Assembly (NCBI RefSeq): GCF_900104585.1
Contig: NZ_FNVX01000002.1
Span: 1-64,000, forward strand
From: Bacteroides ihuae
Lineage (GTDB): Bacteria; Bacteroidota; Bacteroidia; Bacteroidales; Bacteroidaceae
Length of the DNA stretch: 64,000 nucleotides
Reading direction: 5' to 3'
In this document: in pieces, positions 52,975-63,094 of the stretch
How the letters are laid out: the number at the start of each line of letters is the position of its first letter
Numbering within the stretch: position 1 is the stretch's first letter
Translations under genes and position numbers: made by a program
Notes under the pieces: generated by a model
Databases searched by the model: none
The model's input: the letters and a program-made list of their open reading frames with translations, nothing else
What the model was told of the DNA's origin: nothing

Positions 52975-54234
52975 ATGAAGAAAATAATATATGCATTACT
53001 AAGCTTCTTTTTGGCATGTGGCTTTCAATCTTGTGCTAATGATGAAAAAGAAGTATTCGACAAATCGGCTTCTGAAAGAATGTCCGAAGCTTTGGCTACT
53101 TATAGTAACATTTTGCAAGCGCCAAAAAATGGTTGGCTCTTAAAGTACTATGCTGGTACAGGATACTCTTACGGAGGATATAATACGATTGTTTCATTTG
53201 CCAACGGGAAAGTCACTGCGGCTTCAGAAATAGCTTCACCGGATGCGGTGTATCATTCGTCGTATGCTCTGGTCAGTGATCAGGGACCGGTGCTTACTTT
53301 TAATACTTACAATCCTATTCTTCACTATTTTGGTTCACCATCATACGGCTCTTTAGACGGATATCAGGGTGATTTTGAATTTGTAATAATGAGCGCATCT
53401 ACAGACTCTATTGTGCTAAAGGGTAAGAAATGGGCTAATAAAATGGTCATGACTCCTATGCCTGAATCAATGAATTGGGAAACCCATTTGGATAGCATAG
53501 TTAAAATAGAAGATGAGAATCCGTACATTGACTATAAAGGAGTTGTGGATAATAAGAACGTTAAATTATCTTTTTCAGACAGCTGGCATGTGATGTCTGT
53601 TGAAGTAGATGGTTCTATTGCCTCGACGCCAAGTTTTATTTATTCATCTACGGGAATAAAATTTCATACTCCAGTTGATATTGCAGGGCATTCTTTTGAG
53701 TCGCTAACATGGAATGTTACTGATACCATTTTTTCGGGAAAAGCAGTTGATGGTACTCTGGGAAGTTTCAAAGTCTACATTTCTCCTGAATATAAGAAAT
53801 ATCTGGGAGCATGGTCTGTTGATATAAACAAGACATTGTATTCTATGCTTGTTTCTGAAAAGGTTCCTGGTCAATCATTTATTGTAAGTGGTCCTAAGTT
53901 ACCATTCCCGTTTGTCGCTATCTACAATAGTGCTGACGACAAGGTTTCTGTTATATCACAAACTGTAGGTGAATATAATGGATATATAGTCAAACTGTGT
54001 CCGTGGGATGCAAAAGCTACTTATTTTACAAAAAATGAGGGCATTGGTATGGAATCTAAAATAACCTCTCTAAACCCTTTAACTTTGACCTTTAGTGATA
54101 ATGGTATGTGGCCTGGTTATACCATAGATTCTTATCTCTTGTATCTGTTTGATTCTGCTGATGCTTATTTCGGTATATACTCAGGAGGAACTGCCAAATT
54201 TCCGTATATAAACGGAGCCGTAAAAGTTAATTAA
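52975..54234 (+). CDS. DUF4302 lipoprotein
   Basis: 419 residues. Lipobox FQSC at ~19. The N-terminal half (SASERMSEALATYSNILQAPKNGWLLKYYAGT and on) is characteristic of DUF4302, a beta-rich domain of unknown function known from Bacteroidetes SusCD loci. The C-terminal ~50 residues carry LTFSDNGMWPGYTIDSYLLYLF, which also appears in the next protein in altered form. Function unknown; probably binds at the SusCD complex or the substrate. 7 bases after the metallopeptidase gene. Confidence 0.8.
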   Translation: MKKIIYALLSFFLACGFQSCANDEKEVFDKSASERMSEALATYSNILQAPKNGWLLKYYAGTGYSYGGYNTIVSFANGKVTAASEIASPDAVYHSSYALVSDQGPVLTFNTYNPILHYFGSPSYGSLDGYQGDFEFVIMSASTDSIVLKGKKWANKMVMTPMPESMNWETHLDSIVKIEDENPYIDYKGVVDNKNVKLSFSDSWHVMSVEVDGSIASTPSFIYSSTGIKFHTPVDIAGHSFESLTWNVTDTIFSGKAVDGTLGSFKVYISPEYKKYLGAWSVDINKTLYSMLVSEKVPGQSFIVSGPKLPFPFVAIYNSADDKVSVISQTVGEYNGYIVKLCPWDAKATYFTKNEGIGMESKITSLNPLTLTFSDNGMWPGYTIDSYLLYLFDSADAYFGIYSGGTAKFPYINGAVKVN

Positions 54235-54248
54235 AAAAAGATTTTATT

Positions 54249-55292
54249 ATGATAACAATAAGAAAAATAGCCAATGTGACTTTAACTTTCTTTGTCTGCT
54301 TTTTGGCTTTCACAGGATGTGATGACGATGGTGGTTTGAGTGTAGCTGATAATGAGCTAGTAGTCAAGAAGGTTATTCAAACAGATTTGCCGGCGGCAGG
54401 AGGTAGCGGGACTATTACGGTTGTTGCCGATCAAGCATTGGGAGCCGTTGCTGCCGATAGTTGGCTAACTGTTTCCGTATCAGGTGAAGTTATAAATGTA
54501 TCAGCTACTGAAAATCCTAATTTGACGGGACGTTCTACCTATGTTACAATTAAGGCAGGGACAAAGTCTACTATTATTGCTGTTACGCAATATGGCATAT
54601 CTTTAATGAAAGATGCGGGCGATCTTAAATTTGGAACGGATGTAGCCGATTCTTTGATCATTAAGTTTAAATCAAATGTGTCTGCTGCTTTTAAACCTTC
54701 TAAAGCCTGGATATCCTATTCTGTGGTGGGAGATAGCGTAAAGGTACATGTTGCAGAAAATGTGACAGGATTACCGCGTAAGGGTTATTTACGCTATACT
54801 TTGGGGAATATAACTGATTCGATAGGTGTGGTACAGGCTTCTGTAAATGACTATATTGGCACATGGGGAATCTATGGTTATGATGATTCAGGTGCTCTTG
54901 AAGCATATTCTGCAACAATTATTGCTGGAGCAGATGGAAATACTCTTACTGGAGACATTGCAGGCTTTTTCTCAGTGAATTATACTTTTGATAATGGATG
55001 TATTGTTCTTAATGCTGGGCAGAAAACAGGTACTTATGGATCAGCATCTTATCCAATTTATTTATGTCTTGGAAGTTCATCGTTAGGCTCTTATACTTGG
55101 GACAATACAGTCGAGTTTGAGGCTTCTCCATCGGGAGTGGATAAGACAATTGTTTTTGCTGATAATGGCTCTTGGCCTGGAAGAGTTGTTGATGAGATAT
55201 ATATGTACGTATTTACAGCTTCTCCACCTTCTTCCAGTAATAGACTTGGTACATACTTGTACTTCAAAAAGCCATTTATGATAAAGCAATAA
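54249..55292 (+). CDS. BACON-domain lipoprotein
   Basis: 347 residues. Lipobox FTGC (C ~25). Two BACON-like Ig modules: TDLPAAGGSGTITVVADQAL...SWLTVSVSGEVINVSATENPN then a second with AWISYSVVGDSVKVHVAENVTG. The end of the protein has DNGSWPGRVVDEIYMYVF, close to the DUF4302 protein's DNGMWPGYTIDSYLLYLF. BACON modules usually serve as spacers or bind extracellular ligands. Last gene of the locus before a terminator. Confidence 0.8.
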   Translation: MITIRKIANVTLTFFVCFLAFTGCDDDGGLSVADNELVVKKVIQTDLPAAGGSGTITVVADQALGAVAADSWLTVSVSGEVINVSATENPNLTGRSTYVTIKAGTKSTIIAVTQYGISLMKDAGDLKFGTDVADSLIIKFKSNVSAAFKPSKAWISYSVVGDSVKVHVAENVTGLPRKGYLRYTLGNITDSIGVVQASVNDYIGTWGIYGYDDSGALEAYSATIIAGADGNTLTGDIAGFFSVNYTFDNGCIVLNAGQKTGTYGSASYPIYLCLGSSSLGSYTWDNTVEFEASPSGVDKTIVFADNGSWPGRVVDEIYMYVFTASPPSSSNRLGTYLYFKKPFMIKQ

Positions 55293-55340
55293 TACTATTA
55301 GAAGGTAGAAATAAATTAGGCATTTTCCTAATTCCAGAAT

Positions 55341-55377
55341 AAGAGGGTGGATGAATCATTGAGGCATTCACCCTCTT
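55341..55377. terminator. Bidirectional terminator after SusC locus 2
   Basis: 13-bp stem AAGAGGGTGGATG / CATTCACCCTCTT with one G-T pair and an 11-base loop. It ends the SusC locus and reaches the stop of the convergent helicase gene. Confidence 0.85.
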
Positions 55378-57293
55378 TACTTGTGTATGTGTTTAATTTT
55401 CCCTTCTCTCCCAATATACTCAAACAATTTTTTGTAGAAAGTATGCATGCTCAATGTAGAAGCATCACCTAAGATGACGAGTTTCATGCGGGCACGGGTG
55501 ATGGCTACGTTCATTCGTCTCAGGTCGCTAAGGAACCCAATTTGTCCATCGGCGTTGGCGCGTACCAGACTAATGAAGACGACGTCTCGTTCTTGACCTT
55601 GGAAACCATCTACGGTGTGAATAGTGATTTGACTGCGGAAGGGGCGAAAGAAGTTACTGCGTTTTACTTCGTTACGGAGATATTGCACTTGGGCCTTGTA
55701 GGGTGAGATGAGGCCAAAGTCGATGCGCTCACTTAAAACGCGCTCTTCTCCTATCTTCTTGATATATGTCTCTAACTCTAAAAGTAATAGTTCAGCCTCA
55801 GATTTGTTGATGCGGCCGAAGCTTTCACCTACAAATTCTTCGTAAAACTCACAGGCAGAGGTATCAATCCACTCCAACGGAGTATCAAAATCGAGTATGC
55901 TGCGGTTGTGCACTTCGGAGGCGGCTTTTATTTCTCCGCCATAGAACCATTCGGAAGGAAAGTGCATAATGGCTTCGTGCATGCGATATTGTATTTTCAG
56001 TAAAGATACGGCAGTGGGTTTTGATAGGGCAATTTTTCCCATTAACGTATTCTCTAACCCTCCTTTGGCGGCTTCAATACACTTAATGGTTGGCGGTAAC
56101 TGACAGTGGTCGCCTGCTAACACTACACGGTCTGCTTTGCGGATGGCTATCCAACAAGCTGCCTCCAAAGCTTGTGCTGCTTCGTCAATGAACAGGGTCG
56201 AAAAATGATGGTGGGTGAGTACCCGATGATTGGAGCTGACCAATGTAGAGGCAATAACACGTGTTTGAGAGAAAATATCTTCGTTGATGAGTATTTCTAT
56301 TTCTGTGGCTCGTTCTTTTAAGCGATTGACGCGGTTTCGGATGCCTTCGCGTTCGGAGTGGCTACCTTTGCGGAGATGGCTACCCATTTCACGAACTGAT
56401 TTACGGATGCTCCATAGCTCCGTGTAGGCCGGATGACTCTCGAAGCGACGTTCATAAGTAAAAGATAGCATTTTATCGTTCACTCGGGTTGGATTACCGA
56501 TGCGCAATACGGGTACGCCTCTGTCTACAAGTTTTTCAGCTATCCAGTCGACGGCCGTGTTACTTTGGGCACAAACGAGTACTTGGTTTTCTCGTTGCAA
56601 GGTCTCGTAAATTGCTTCGACGAGAGTCGTCGTTTTTCCCGTTCCGGGAGGGCCATGAACAATAGCAACATCTTTGGCTCTCAGTACTTTGTTTACTGCC
56701 TCCTCTTGAGTGGTGTTCAACCATGGAAAACGTTGAGGGAACAATTCCCGATTACGAGGAAGAAGAGTACCGAGGAGAGTTTCACGTAACTCGGCAAGAC
56801 GATTGTTTTTTGCTCGAAGCACATCGGCTAATGCCTCAAACATGGTTCGGTAACTCGTTTCGTCGAAATAGAGCTGTACGCCTAAATGAGCGGCACCTTG
56901 TATATCCATTTGTGCCGAGATATTGGGAAGAACAACCACCATTCTTTCTTCATCAGCAAAGCTAATCTGCGAGGTGAAATTGAAATAGTGTATCTGTCCC
57001 GAAGTATCTTGCGTGAAGAAGCAAACCGGACGTCCGAATTCAAAAGAATGCTCTATGTCTTTATCTTCTTTTCGTTCTATCTCGATAACCAATTGATTTA
57101 GAGAGTTGTAAAAAGTTCGACCAGTTGACACAGGATACCAACATTGGCCTCGTTTGACTTTTCTGCCTATACCCATGGTTTGAGTTTGGCGACGGAATTC
57201 TTCTTTTTCGTACTCGTACTCCATACGCAAAAGAAGTTGCTGTTGCTGCAGATCGGAGATAGAATTGCGAATGTCTTTGTTGTTCTTATTCAC
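55377..57293 (-). CDS. UPF1/IGHMBP2-like superfamily 1 DNA/RNA helicase
   Basis: About 638 residues. ATPase motifs: I (Walker A) VHGPPGTGKTTTLVEAI, II FIDEAAQALEAA, III VVLAGDHCQLPPTI, IV-V region HTVDGFQGQERDVVFISLVRAN, and VI RRMNVAITRARMKLVILGD, in the order of SF1 helicases with an accessory region between I and II. Unwinds nucleic acid with ATP. Start choice: a minus-strand -7 box TACCTTTG at 57318-57325 covers the TTG at 57320, so I prefer the GTG at 57291-57293 (start VNKNNKD); ATG 57224 is another option. Confidence 0.85.
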   Translation of the reverse strand: MNKNNKDIRNSISDLQQQQLLLRMEYEYEKEEFRRQTQTMGIGRKVKRGQCWYPVSTGRTFYNSLNQLVIEIERKEDKDIEHSFEFGRPVCFFTQDTSGQIHYFNFTSQISFADEERMVVVLPNISAQMDIQGAAHLGVQLYFDETSYRTMFEALADVLRAKNNRLAELRETLLGTLLPRNRELFPQRFPWLNTTQEEAVNKVLRAKDVAIVHGPPGTGKTTTLVEAIYETLQRENQVLVCAQSNTAVDWIAEKLVDRGVPVLRIGNPTRVNDKMLSFTYERRFESHPAYTELWSIRKSVREMGSHLRKGSHSEREGIRNRVNRLKERATEIEILINEDIFSQTRVIASTLVSSNHRVLTHHHFSTLFIDEAAQALEAACWIAIRKADRVVLAGDHCQLPPTIKCIEAAKGGLENTLMGKIALSKPTAVSLLKIQYRMHEAIMHFPSEWFYGGEIKAASEVHNRSILDFDTPLEWIDTSACEFYEEFVGESFGRINKSEAELLLLELETYIKKIGEERVLSERIDFGLISPYKAQVQYLRNEVKRSNFFRPFRSQITIHTVDGFQGQERDVVFISLVRANADGQIGFLSDLRRMNVAITRARMKLVILGDASTLSMHTFYKKLFEYIGREGKIKHIHK

Positions 57294-57317
57294 TTGTATG
57301 CTGTGCGGGATAAGTTG

Positions 57318-57325
57318 CAAAGGTA
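57318..57325 (-). promoter_or_regulatory. -7 box of the helicase gene
   Basis: Minus-strand TACCTTTG, a full consensus match. It argues against any start at or before 57320. Confidence 0.55.
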
Positions 57326-57446
57326 TTTATTTATTCGATGAATAGTTATAAAAAATATCCTTTTTGTTAAACATTACAGGTTTTTTGCTCGTTATAATGT
57401 AGATTTATTAATTACGCATAGAGTTTATCAATAAAATAGAAGAATA

Positions 57447-59690
57447 ATGGTACACGATGAGAAAATGTTAGAGGGCTTTTATGCCTCTTATTCAAAAAAA
57501 ATAGAACAGGCAAAGCAGATTTTAAAGCGTCCACTGACTCTTGCGGAGAAGATATTATATGCTCATCTTTACAATGAGACGGCTTTACAATCTTACAGAC
57601 GCGGAGAGGATTATGTTGATTTTCGTCCCGACCGTGTAGCTATGCAGGATGCTACGGCTCAGATGGCTTTACTACAATTTATGAATTCCGGCAAAGACCG
57701 AGTGGCAGTTCCTTCTACAGTCCATTGCGATCATTTGATTCAGGCATACAAAGGAGCTAAAGAAGATATTGCTACGGCTACGGAGACAAATCGTGAAGTT
57801 TATGACTTTCTGAGAGATGTTTCTTCTAAATATGGTATAGGTTTTTGGCAACCTGGAGCAGGAATCATTCATCAGGTAGTGCTTGAGAATTATGCTTTTC
57901 CTGGCGGGATGATGGTAGGAACTGACTCTCATACTCCAAATGCAGGTGGTTTGGGCATGGTGGCTATTGGTGTTGGTGGTGCGGATGCGGTAGATGTGAT
58001 GACTGGCATGGAATGGGAACTTAAAATGCCTAAACTTATTGGGGTGAAACTAACCGGAACACTTAATGGTTGGGCTTCACCGAAAGATGTGATATTAAAA
58101 TTAGCAGGCATTCTCACTGTAAAAGGTGGAACAAATGCTATTATAGAATACTTTGGCCCGGGTGCAACATCTCTTTCTGCTACGGGTAAGGCAACGATAT
58201 GCAATATGGGTGCCGAAGTGGGTGCCACAACTTCACTTTTCCCTTATGACGAACGCATAGCAGCTTATCTACGGGCTACTGGGCGGACAGTCGTTGCAGA
58301 TATGGCTGATAAAGTTTCAGTTGATCTTTGCCCTGATACAGAAGTGGTTGTTAATCCCACGGCTTTTTATGATCGGGTGATTGAGATTGATCTATCTGCG
58401 CTCGAACCTTATATCAACGGACCTTTTACTCCTGATGCAGCGACTCCTATTTCTGAATTTGCAGCAAAAGTAAAGGCTAATGATTATCCTCGTAAAATGG
58501 AGGTAGGACTAATCGGATCTTGCACTAACTCTTCTTATCAAGATATCGGCAGAGCGGCTTCGGTGATGCGTCAAGCTGTAGAGCAAAAAGTAAAAGTCGC
58601 TTCTCCACTTATTGTCAACCCCGGTTCGGAGCAGATACGTGCTACTGCGGAGCGTGACGGAATGATTGCTACGTTTAAGCAGGCTGGAGCAGTGATCATG
58701 GCTAATGCTTGCGGCCCATGTATTGGTCAATGGAAGCGTCATACGGATGATCCTACCAGAAAAAACTCTATTGTTACATCGTTTAACCGCAACTTTGCCA
58801 AGCGTGCCGATGGAAATCCAAATACATTTGCTTTTGTTGCCTCTCCGGAACTGACGATGGCTTTAACGATTGCCGGTGATTTATGCTTTAATCCATTGAC
58901 AGATACATTACTGAATGAGAACGGTGAGCAAGTGAAGCTGGCAGAGCCGAAAGGTGATGAACTGCCGAATGAGGGTTTTGCTTCAGGGTTAAGTGGTTAT
59001 CTGGCTCCTATGGGTGATGGGATGAAGATTTCTGTTGATCCTCAATCTAAGCGCTTGCAACTTCTTACTCCTTTTGATGCTTGGGATGGCTTTGATTTGT
59101 TGAATATGCCTCTTTTGATTAAAACTCAGGGTAAGTGTACTACTGATCACATCTCAATGGCAGGCCCTTGGCTTCGCTTTCGTGGGCATCTGGAAAACAT
59201 TTCTGATAATATGCTGATGGGGGCTGTTAATGCTTTCAATGGTGAAACAAATAAGGTTTGGAATCGCTTGACGGATACTTATGAAACGGTATCGGGCGCT
59301 GCAAAGCAGTATAAAGCTGTGGGTATATCTTCTATTGTAGTGGCCGAAGAGAACTACGGAGAAGGTTCTAGTAGGGAGCATGCTGCTATGGAGCCCCGCT
59401 TTTTGAATGTAAAGGTCATTTTGGCAAAAAGCTTTGCACGCATTCACGAAACAAACCTAAAGAAACAAGGAATGTTGGCTCTCACATTTGTTAATAAGGA
59501 GGATTACGATTGCATACAAGAACGTGATTTTATTTCTGTCACCGGGCTAAAAGAGTTTGCTCCGGGGAAGAACTTTGAAATTATAGTGCAACATGTAGAT
59601 GGTAGTCAGCATAGCTTTGAAGCACAACATACATATAATGAGCAGCAGATAGCTTGGTTTAAGGCGGGCTCTGCACTAAATACAAAATAA
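57447..59690 (+). CDS. acn: Aconitate hydratase
   Basis: 747 residues. Isomerises citrate to isocitrate via a 4Fe-4S cluster. Cluster ligands: [10 protein letters not shown] and [11 protein letters not shown]. The [19 protein letters not shown] and GYLAPMG segments and the swivel end [15 protein letters not shown] are all present. Closer to the mitochondrial type by length. First gene of acn-icd-gltA; icd follows after 4 bases. Confidence 0.96.
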   Translation: MVHDEKMLEGFYASYSKKIEQAKQILKRPLTLAEKILYAHLYNETALQSYRRGEDYVDFRPDRVAMQDATAQMALLQFMNSGKDRVAVPSTVHCDHLIQAYKGAKEDIATATETNREVYDFLRDVSSKYGIGFWQPGAGIIHQVVLENYAFPGGMMVGTDSHTPNAGGLGMVAIGVGGADAVDVMTGMEWELKMPKLIGVKLTGTLNGWASPKDVILKLAGILTVKGGTNAIIEYFGPGATSLSATGKATICNMGAEVGATTSLFPYDERIAAYLRATGRTVVADMADKVSVDLCPDTEVVVNPTAFYDRVIEIDLSALEPYINGPFTPDAATPISEFAAKVKANDYPRKMEVGLIGSCTNSSYQDIGRAASVMRQAVEQKVKVASPLIVNPGSEQIRATAERDGMIATFKQAGAVIMANACGPCIGQWKRHTDDPTRKNSIVTSFNRNFAKRADGNPNTFAFVASPELTMALTIAGDLCFNPLTDTLLNENGEQVKLAEPKGDELPNEGFASGLSGYLAPMGDGMKISVDPQSKRLQLLTPFDAWDGFDLLNMPLLIKTQGKCTTDHISMAGPWLRFRGHLENISDNMLMGAVNAFNGETNKVWNRLTDTYETVSGAAKQYKAVGISSIVVAEENYGEGSSREHAAMEPRFLNVKVILAKSFARIHETNLKKQGMLALTFVNKEDYDCIQERDFISVTGLKEFAPGKNFEIIVQHVDGSQHSFEAQHTYNEQQIAWFKAGSALNTK

Positions 59691-59694
59691 AGAT

Positions 59695-60891
59695 ATGAGT
59701 AAGATTGTAAAACACAAAGATGGTAAGTTGTTGGTGCCCGAAAATCCTACCGTTCCTTTTATTACGGGCGATGGTGTAGGGGCGGAGATAACGCCTGCTA
59801 TGCAAATGATCGTTGATGCGGCAGTACGCAAAGTGTATGGTGGCAAGCGACAGATTGATTGGGTCGAGGTGTTGGCCGGAGAAAAAGCTTTTAAGGAAAC
59901 CGGTTCTTGGTTGCCTGATGAAACAATGCTCGCTTTTGAAGAGTATTTAGTTGGTATTAAGGGGCCTTTAACCACTCCTGTAGGTGGAGGCATTCGTTCT
60001 TTGAATGTGACTTTACGACAAACGCTCGATTTATATGTTTGTCTTCGACCCGTGCGTTGGTTCCTTGGTGTGGTTTCTCCAATAAAGGAACCTGAAAAGG
60101 TTAACATGTGCATTTTCCGTGAGAATACGGAGGATATTTATGCTGGCATTGAATGGGAAGCAGGCACACCGGAAGCCGAAAAGTTTTATCACTTTCTGCG
60201 CGACGAAATGGGCGTCTCTAAAGTACGTTTTCCTGAAACATCTTCTTTTGGCGTAAAGCCGGTTTCTCGTGAAGGTACAGAACGACTGGTTCGTGCAGCT
60301 TGCTTGTATGCCATTGAACATGAATTGCCTTCAGTGACGTTGGTGCACAAGGGGAATATAATGAAGTTTACAGAAGGTGGCTTCAAAAAATGGGGATATG
60401 AATTGGCTGAGCGTGAGTTTGGTGAATATATTAGTAGCGGCAAACTGGTCATTAAAGATTGTATAGCCGATGCCTTCTTGCAGAACACATTACTTATCCC
60501 CGAAGAATATTCGGTAATTGCCACATTAAACCTGAATGGAGATTATATCTCTGACCAGCTGGCTGCCATGGTTGGTGGAATTGGTATTGCACCCGGTGCG
60601 AACATTAATTATAACTCAGGTCATGCTATCTTTGAAGCCACGCATGGCACAGCACCCAATATAGCCGGTAAAGATATTGTTAATCCTTGTTCGCTTTTGC
60701 TTTCGGCTGTGATGATGCTCGAATATTTAGGTTGGCAGGAAGCTGCTGATGTGATTGTTGAGGCCTTGGAACAAAGCTTTGCTGATGGACGGGCAACGAA
60801 TGATCTGGCCAGATTTATACCTGGAGGAAAGGCTTTGTCGACTTCCACTTTTGCTAAAGAAATAACCGAGAAAATAGAAAAAAACAAATAA
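59695..60891 (+). CDS. icd: Isocitrate dehydrogenase (NADP-type)
   Basis: 398 residues. Oxidatively decarboxylates isocitrate to 2-oxoglutarate. Hallmarks: [18 protein letters not shown], isocitrate loop [37 protein letters not shown] (Ser/Thr-phosphosite region), [37 protein letters not shown] and [16 protein letters not shown]. Usual length for Bacteroides. Between acn and gltA. Confidence 0.95.
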   Translation: MSKIVKHKDGKLLVPENPTVPFITGDGVGAEITPAMQMIVDAAVRKVYGGKRQIDWVEVLAGEKAFKETGSWLPDETMLAFEEYLVGIKGPLTTPVGGGIRSLNVTLRQTLDLYVCLRPVRWFLGVVSPIKEPEKVNMCIFRENTEDIYAGIEWEAGTPEAEKFYHFLRDEMGVSKVRFPETSSFGVKPVSREGTERLVRAACLYAIEHELPSVTLVHKGNIMKFTEGGFKKWGYELAEREFGEYISSGKLVIKDCIADAFLQNTLLIPEEYSVIATLNLNGDYISDQLAAMVGGIGIAPGANINYNSGHAIFEATHGTAPNIAGKDIVNPCSLLLSAVMMLEYLGWQEAADVIVEALEQSFADGRATNDLARFIPGGKALSTSTFAKEITEKIEKNK

Positions 60892-60898
60892 CCATTAA

Positions 60899-62254
60899 AT
60901 GAATAATAAGATGAAAAAGGAATACATCATATACAGACTTTCGGAGGACATGAAGGATGCCACCAGAATAGATAATGACTTATTTACTAAATATGATGTA
61001 AAACGTGGTTTGCGTAATGAGGATGGGACAGGAGTGCTTGTTGGCTTAACCAAAATAGGGAACGTAGTGGGCTACGAAAGAATTCCCGGTGGAGGTCTGC
61101 AACCTATCCCCGGAAAACTTTACTATCGGGCATTCGATGTGGAAGACATCGTACATAATATTGTGAAAGAAAAGCGTTTTGGTTTTGAGGAAGTCGCTTA
61201 TCTGCTCTTGTCTGGTAATCTTCCTGATAAAGAAGCACTTGCTTCTTTCTCGGAATTGATTAATGATAATATGCCATTGGAACAAAAGACAAAGATGAAT
61301 ATCTTAGAGCTAGAAGGTTCAAACATTATGAATATATTGGCTCGTAGTGTACTCGAACTATATACTTTTGATTCTAATCCGGATGATACATCACGAGATA
61401 ATCTGATGCGTCAGAGTGTGGAGTTGATTTCGAAATTCCCTACTATCATAGCCTATGCGTATAACATGTTGAGACATGCCACATTTGGGCGTTCATTACA
61501 TATTCGTCATCCGCAAGAAAAACTTTCTATTGCTGAAAACTTCCTTTATATGCTGAAGAAGGATTATACACAGCTAGAAGCTCGGACACTTGATCTTTTA
61601 CTTATACTTCAGGCCGATCATGGTGGTGGTAATAACTCTACATTTACCGTTCGTGTTACTTCATCTACCGGAACAGATACTTATTCGTCTATTGCAGCCG
61701 GTATCGGATCATTAAAAGGTCCACTTCATGGTGGTGCAAATATTCAAGTTGCTGACATGTTTCATCATTTGGAGAAGAACATTGAGGACTGGACAAATGT
61801 AGATGAGATAGATACTTATTTTACAAGAATGCTCAATAAAGAAGTATATAATAAGACGGGCTTAATCTACGGTATCGGCCATGCTGTTTATACTATCTCA
61901 GACCCACGTGCAATCTTGTTGAAAGACTTAGCCCGTGATTTAGCTAAGGAGAAAGGGAGAGATCGTGAATTTACTTTCCTTGAGTTGCTAGAAGATCGTG
62001 CTATTACTACCTTTGCTAAGATTAAAGGTAATGGCAAAACGGTATCGAGTAATATTGACTTCTACTCTGGATTTGTGTACGAGATGATAGGGCTGCCACA
62101 AGAAATATATACTCCGCTTTTTGCTATGGCACGTATCGTTGGTTGGTGCGCACACCGCAATGAGGAATTGAACTTTGAAGGGAAACGTATTATTCGTCCT
62201 GCATATAAGAACGTGCTTGATGTCGCTGATTATACCCCTTTAAAGAAAAGATAA
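60899..62254 (+). CDS. gltA: Citrate synthase
   Basis: 451 residues (with MNNKMKKE at the N-terminus; the second ATG at 60911 is an option). Forms citrate from acetyl-CoA and oxaloacetate. Active-site histidines in LQADHGGGNNSTF and GPLHGGANIQVADMF, plus GIGHAVYTISDPRA and DFYSGFVYEMIGLP. Rather long for the type, with an N-terminal extension. Last gene of acn-icd-gltA, followed by a strong terminator. Confidence 0.95.
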   Translation: MNNKMKKEYIIYRLSEDMKDATRIDNDLFTKYDVKRGLRNEDGTGVLVGLTKIGNVVGYERIPGGGLQPIPGKLYYRAFDVEDIVHNIVKEKRFGFEEVAYLLLSGNLPDKEALASFSELINDNMPLEQKTKMNILELEGSNIMNILARSVLELYTFDSNPDDTSRDNLMRQSVELISKFPTIIAYAYNMLRHATFGRSLHIRHPQEKLSIAENFLYMLKKDYTQLEARTLDLLLILQADHGGGNNSTFTVRVTSSTGTDTYSSIAAGIGSLKGPLHGGANIQVADMFHHLEKNIEDWTNVDEIDTYFTRMLNKEVYNKTGLIYGIGHAVYTISDPRAILLKDLARDLAKEKGRDREFTFLELLEDRAITTFAKIKGNGKTVSSNIDFYSGFVYEMIGLPQEIYTPLFAMARIVGWCAHRNEELNFEGKRIIRPAYKNVLDVADYTPLKKR

Positions 62255-62312
62255 GGATAGATTCCCCCAATAATAAAAGCCCAAGCTTTCTATTGATTGC
62301 TTTGGCTTTTGC

Positions 62313-62361
62313 AATAATAAATAAAGGAGGAAAGCTTAGCTCCCCTCCTTTATTTATTATT
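62313..62361. terminator. Bidirectional terminator
   Basis: Perfect 18-bp stem AATAATAAATAAAGGAGG / CCTCCTTTATTTATTATT with a 13-base loop. It ends the TCA operon (plus) and YceI (minus). Confidence 0.92.
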
Positions 62362-62375
62362 TTGCTTTGTATTAA

Positions 62376-62948
62376 TTAGTTTTGTGTGAATTCAGCATTC
62401 GCAATAATGTCTACATTGTCGCTGAGAACTGCTTCTGGGAATTTAGGTCCAATTCCGAAATCGGAACGTTTTACAGAGCCTGTGATTTTGAATCCAACAG
62501 TTTTTTTATTGCTCATAGGATTTACAACCTCTCCGAAGTACTTAACAGTGAGAGTAACGCTTTTGGTTATTCCGTGCATGGTTAAGTTTCCAACCATCTT
62601 GTAGGTGTCCTTTGTCAGTTTTTTATGATAACTACTTACAAATGTTAGTGTAGGGTATTTTTCACTATCAAAGAAGTCGGGGCTCTTAAGATGCTTGTCT
62701 CTTGCTTCTACATCAGTGTTGATACTTGCTATTTGAGCTGTCAACTCTACTTTAAGATCACTCTGATCCGGTTTCGCTGTAGTGGCCTTAATAGTGAAAT
62801 CCGCAAATCTGCCACTAACCTCAGAGATGGTCATGTGCTTAATCGTAAATCCTAAACGCGAGTGCGCAGGATCATTCGTCCATGTTTGAGCGGTTGCTAT
62901 TGCAGTTAGTGCAAATAGCATTAAGGTTGCTAAATAATACTTTTTCAT
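62376..62948 (-). CDS. YceI family periplasmic protein
   Basis: 190 residues with a signal peptide ending LTAIATAQ. YceI lipocalin-like fold: WTNDPAHSRLGFTIKHMTISEVSGRF, then LTAQIASINTDVEARDKHLKSPDFFDSEKYPTLTF, KMVGNLTMHGITKSVTL and the GVGPKFPEAVLSDN-type FGIGPKFPEAVLSDNVD end. Binds isoprenoid lipids in some members; here function not specified. Convergent with gltA. Confidence 0.93.
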   Translation of the reverse strand: MKKYYLATLMLFALTAIATAQTWTNDPAHSRLGFTIKHMTISEVSGRFADFTIKATTAKPDQSDLKVELTAQIASINTDVEARDKHLKSPDFFDSEKYPTLTFVSSYHKKLTKDTYKMVGNLTMHGITKSVTLTVKYFGEVVNPMSNKKTVGFKITGSVKRSDFGIGPKFPEAVLSDNVDIIANAEFTQN

Positions 62949-63053
62949 ATTCCATTCATTGTTTTGATTTTATAATAAACATGTGTGTGTTTATTTTGTT
63001 TCGCTGCAAGGACAAAAAATGATTTCTGCCATGGAGAATTCGGATATTATGCA

Positions 63054-63061
63054 TAGCTTTG
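63054..63061 (+). promoter_or_regulatory. -7 box of the radical SAM gene
   Basis: TAGCTTTG, a TAnnTTTG match, 33 bases before the ATG at 63095. No good -33 match is seen. Confidence 0.5.
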
Positions 63062-63094
63062 TCAACGTGAAAATGCAATGTTAAAGCGCTGATA

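Noticed and set aside
57294..57320. Helicase start at TTG 57320
   Set aside because: It is within a full -7 box (57318-57325) and would lack any leader; GTG 57293 or ATG 57224 fit better.
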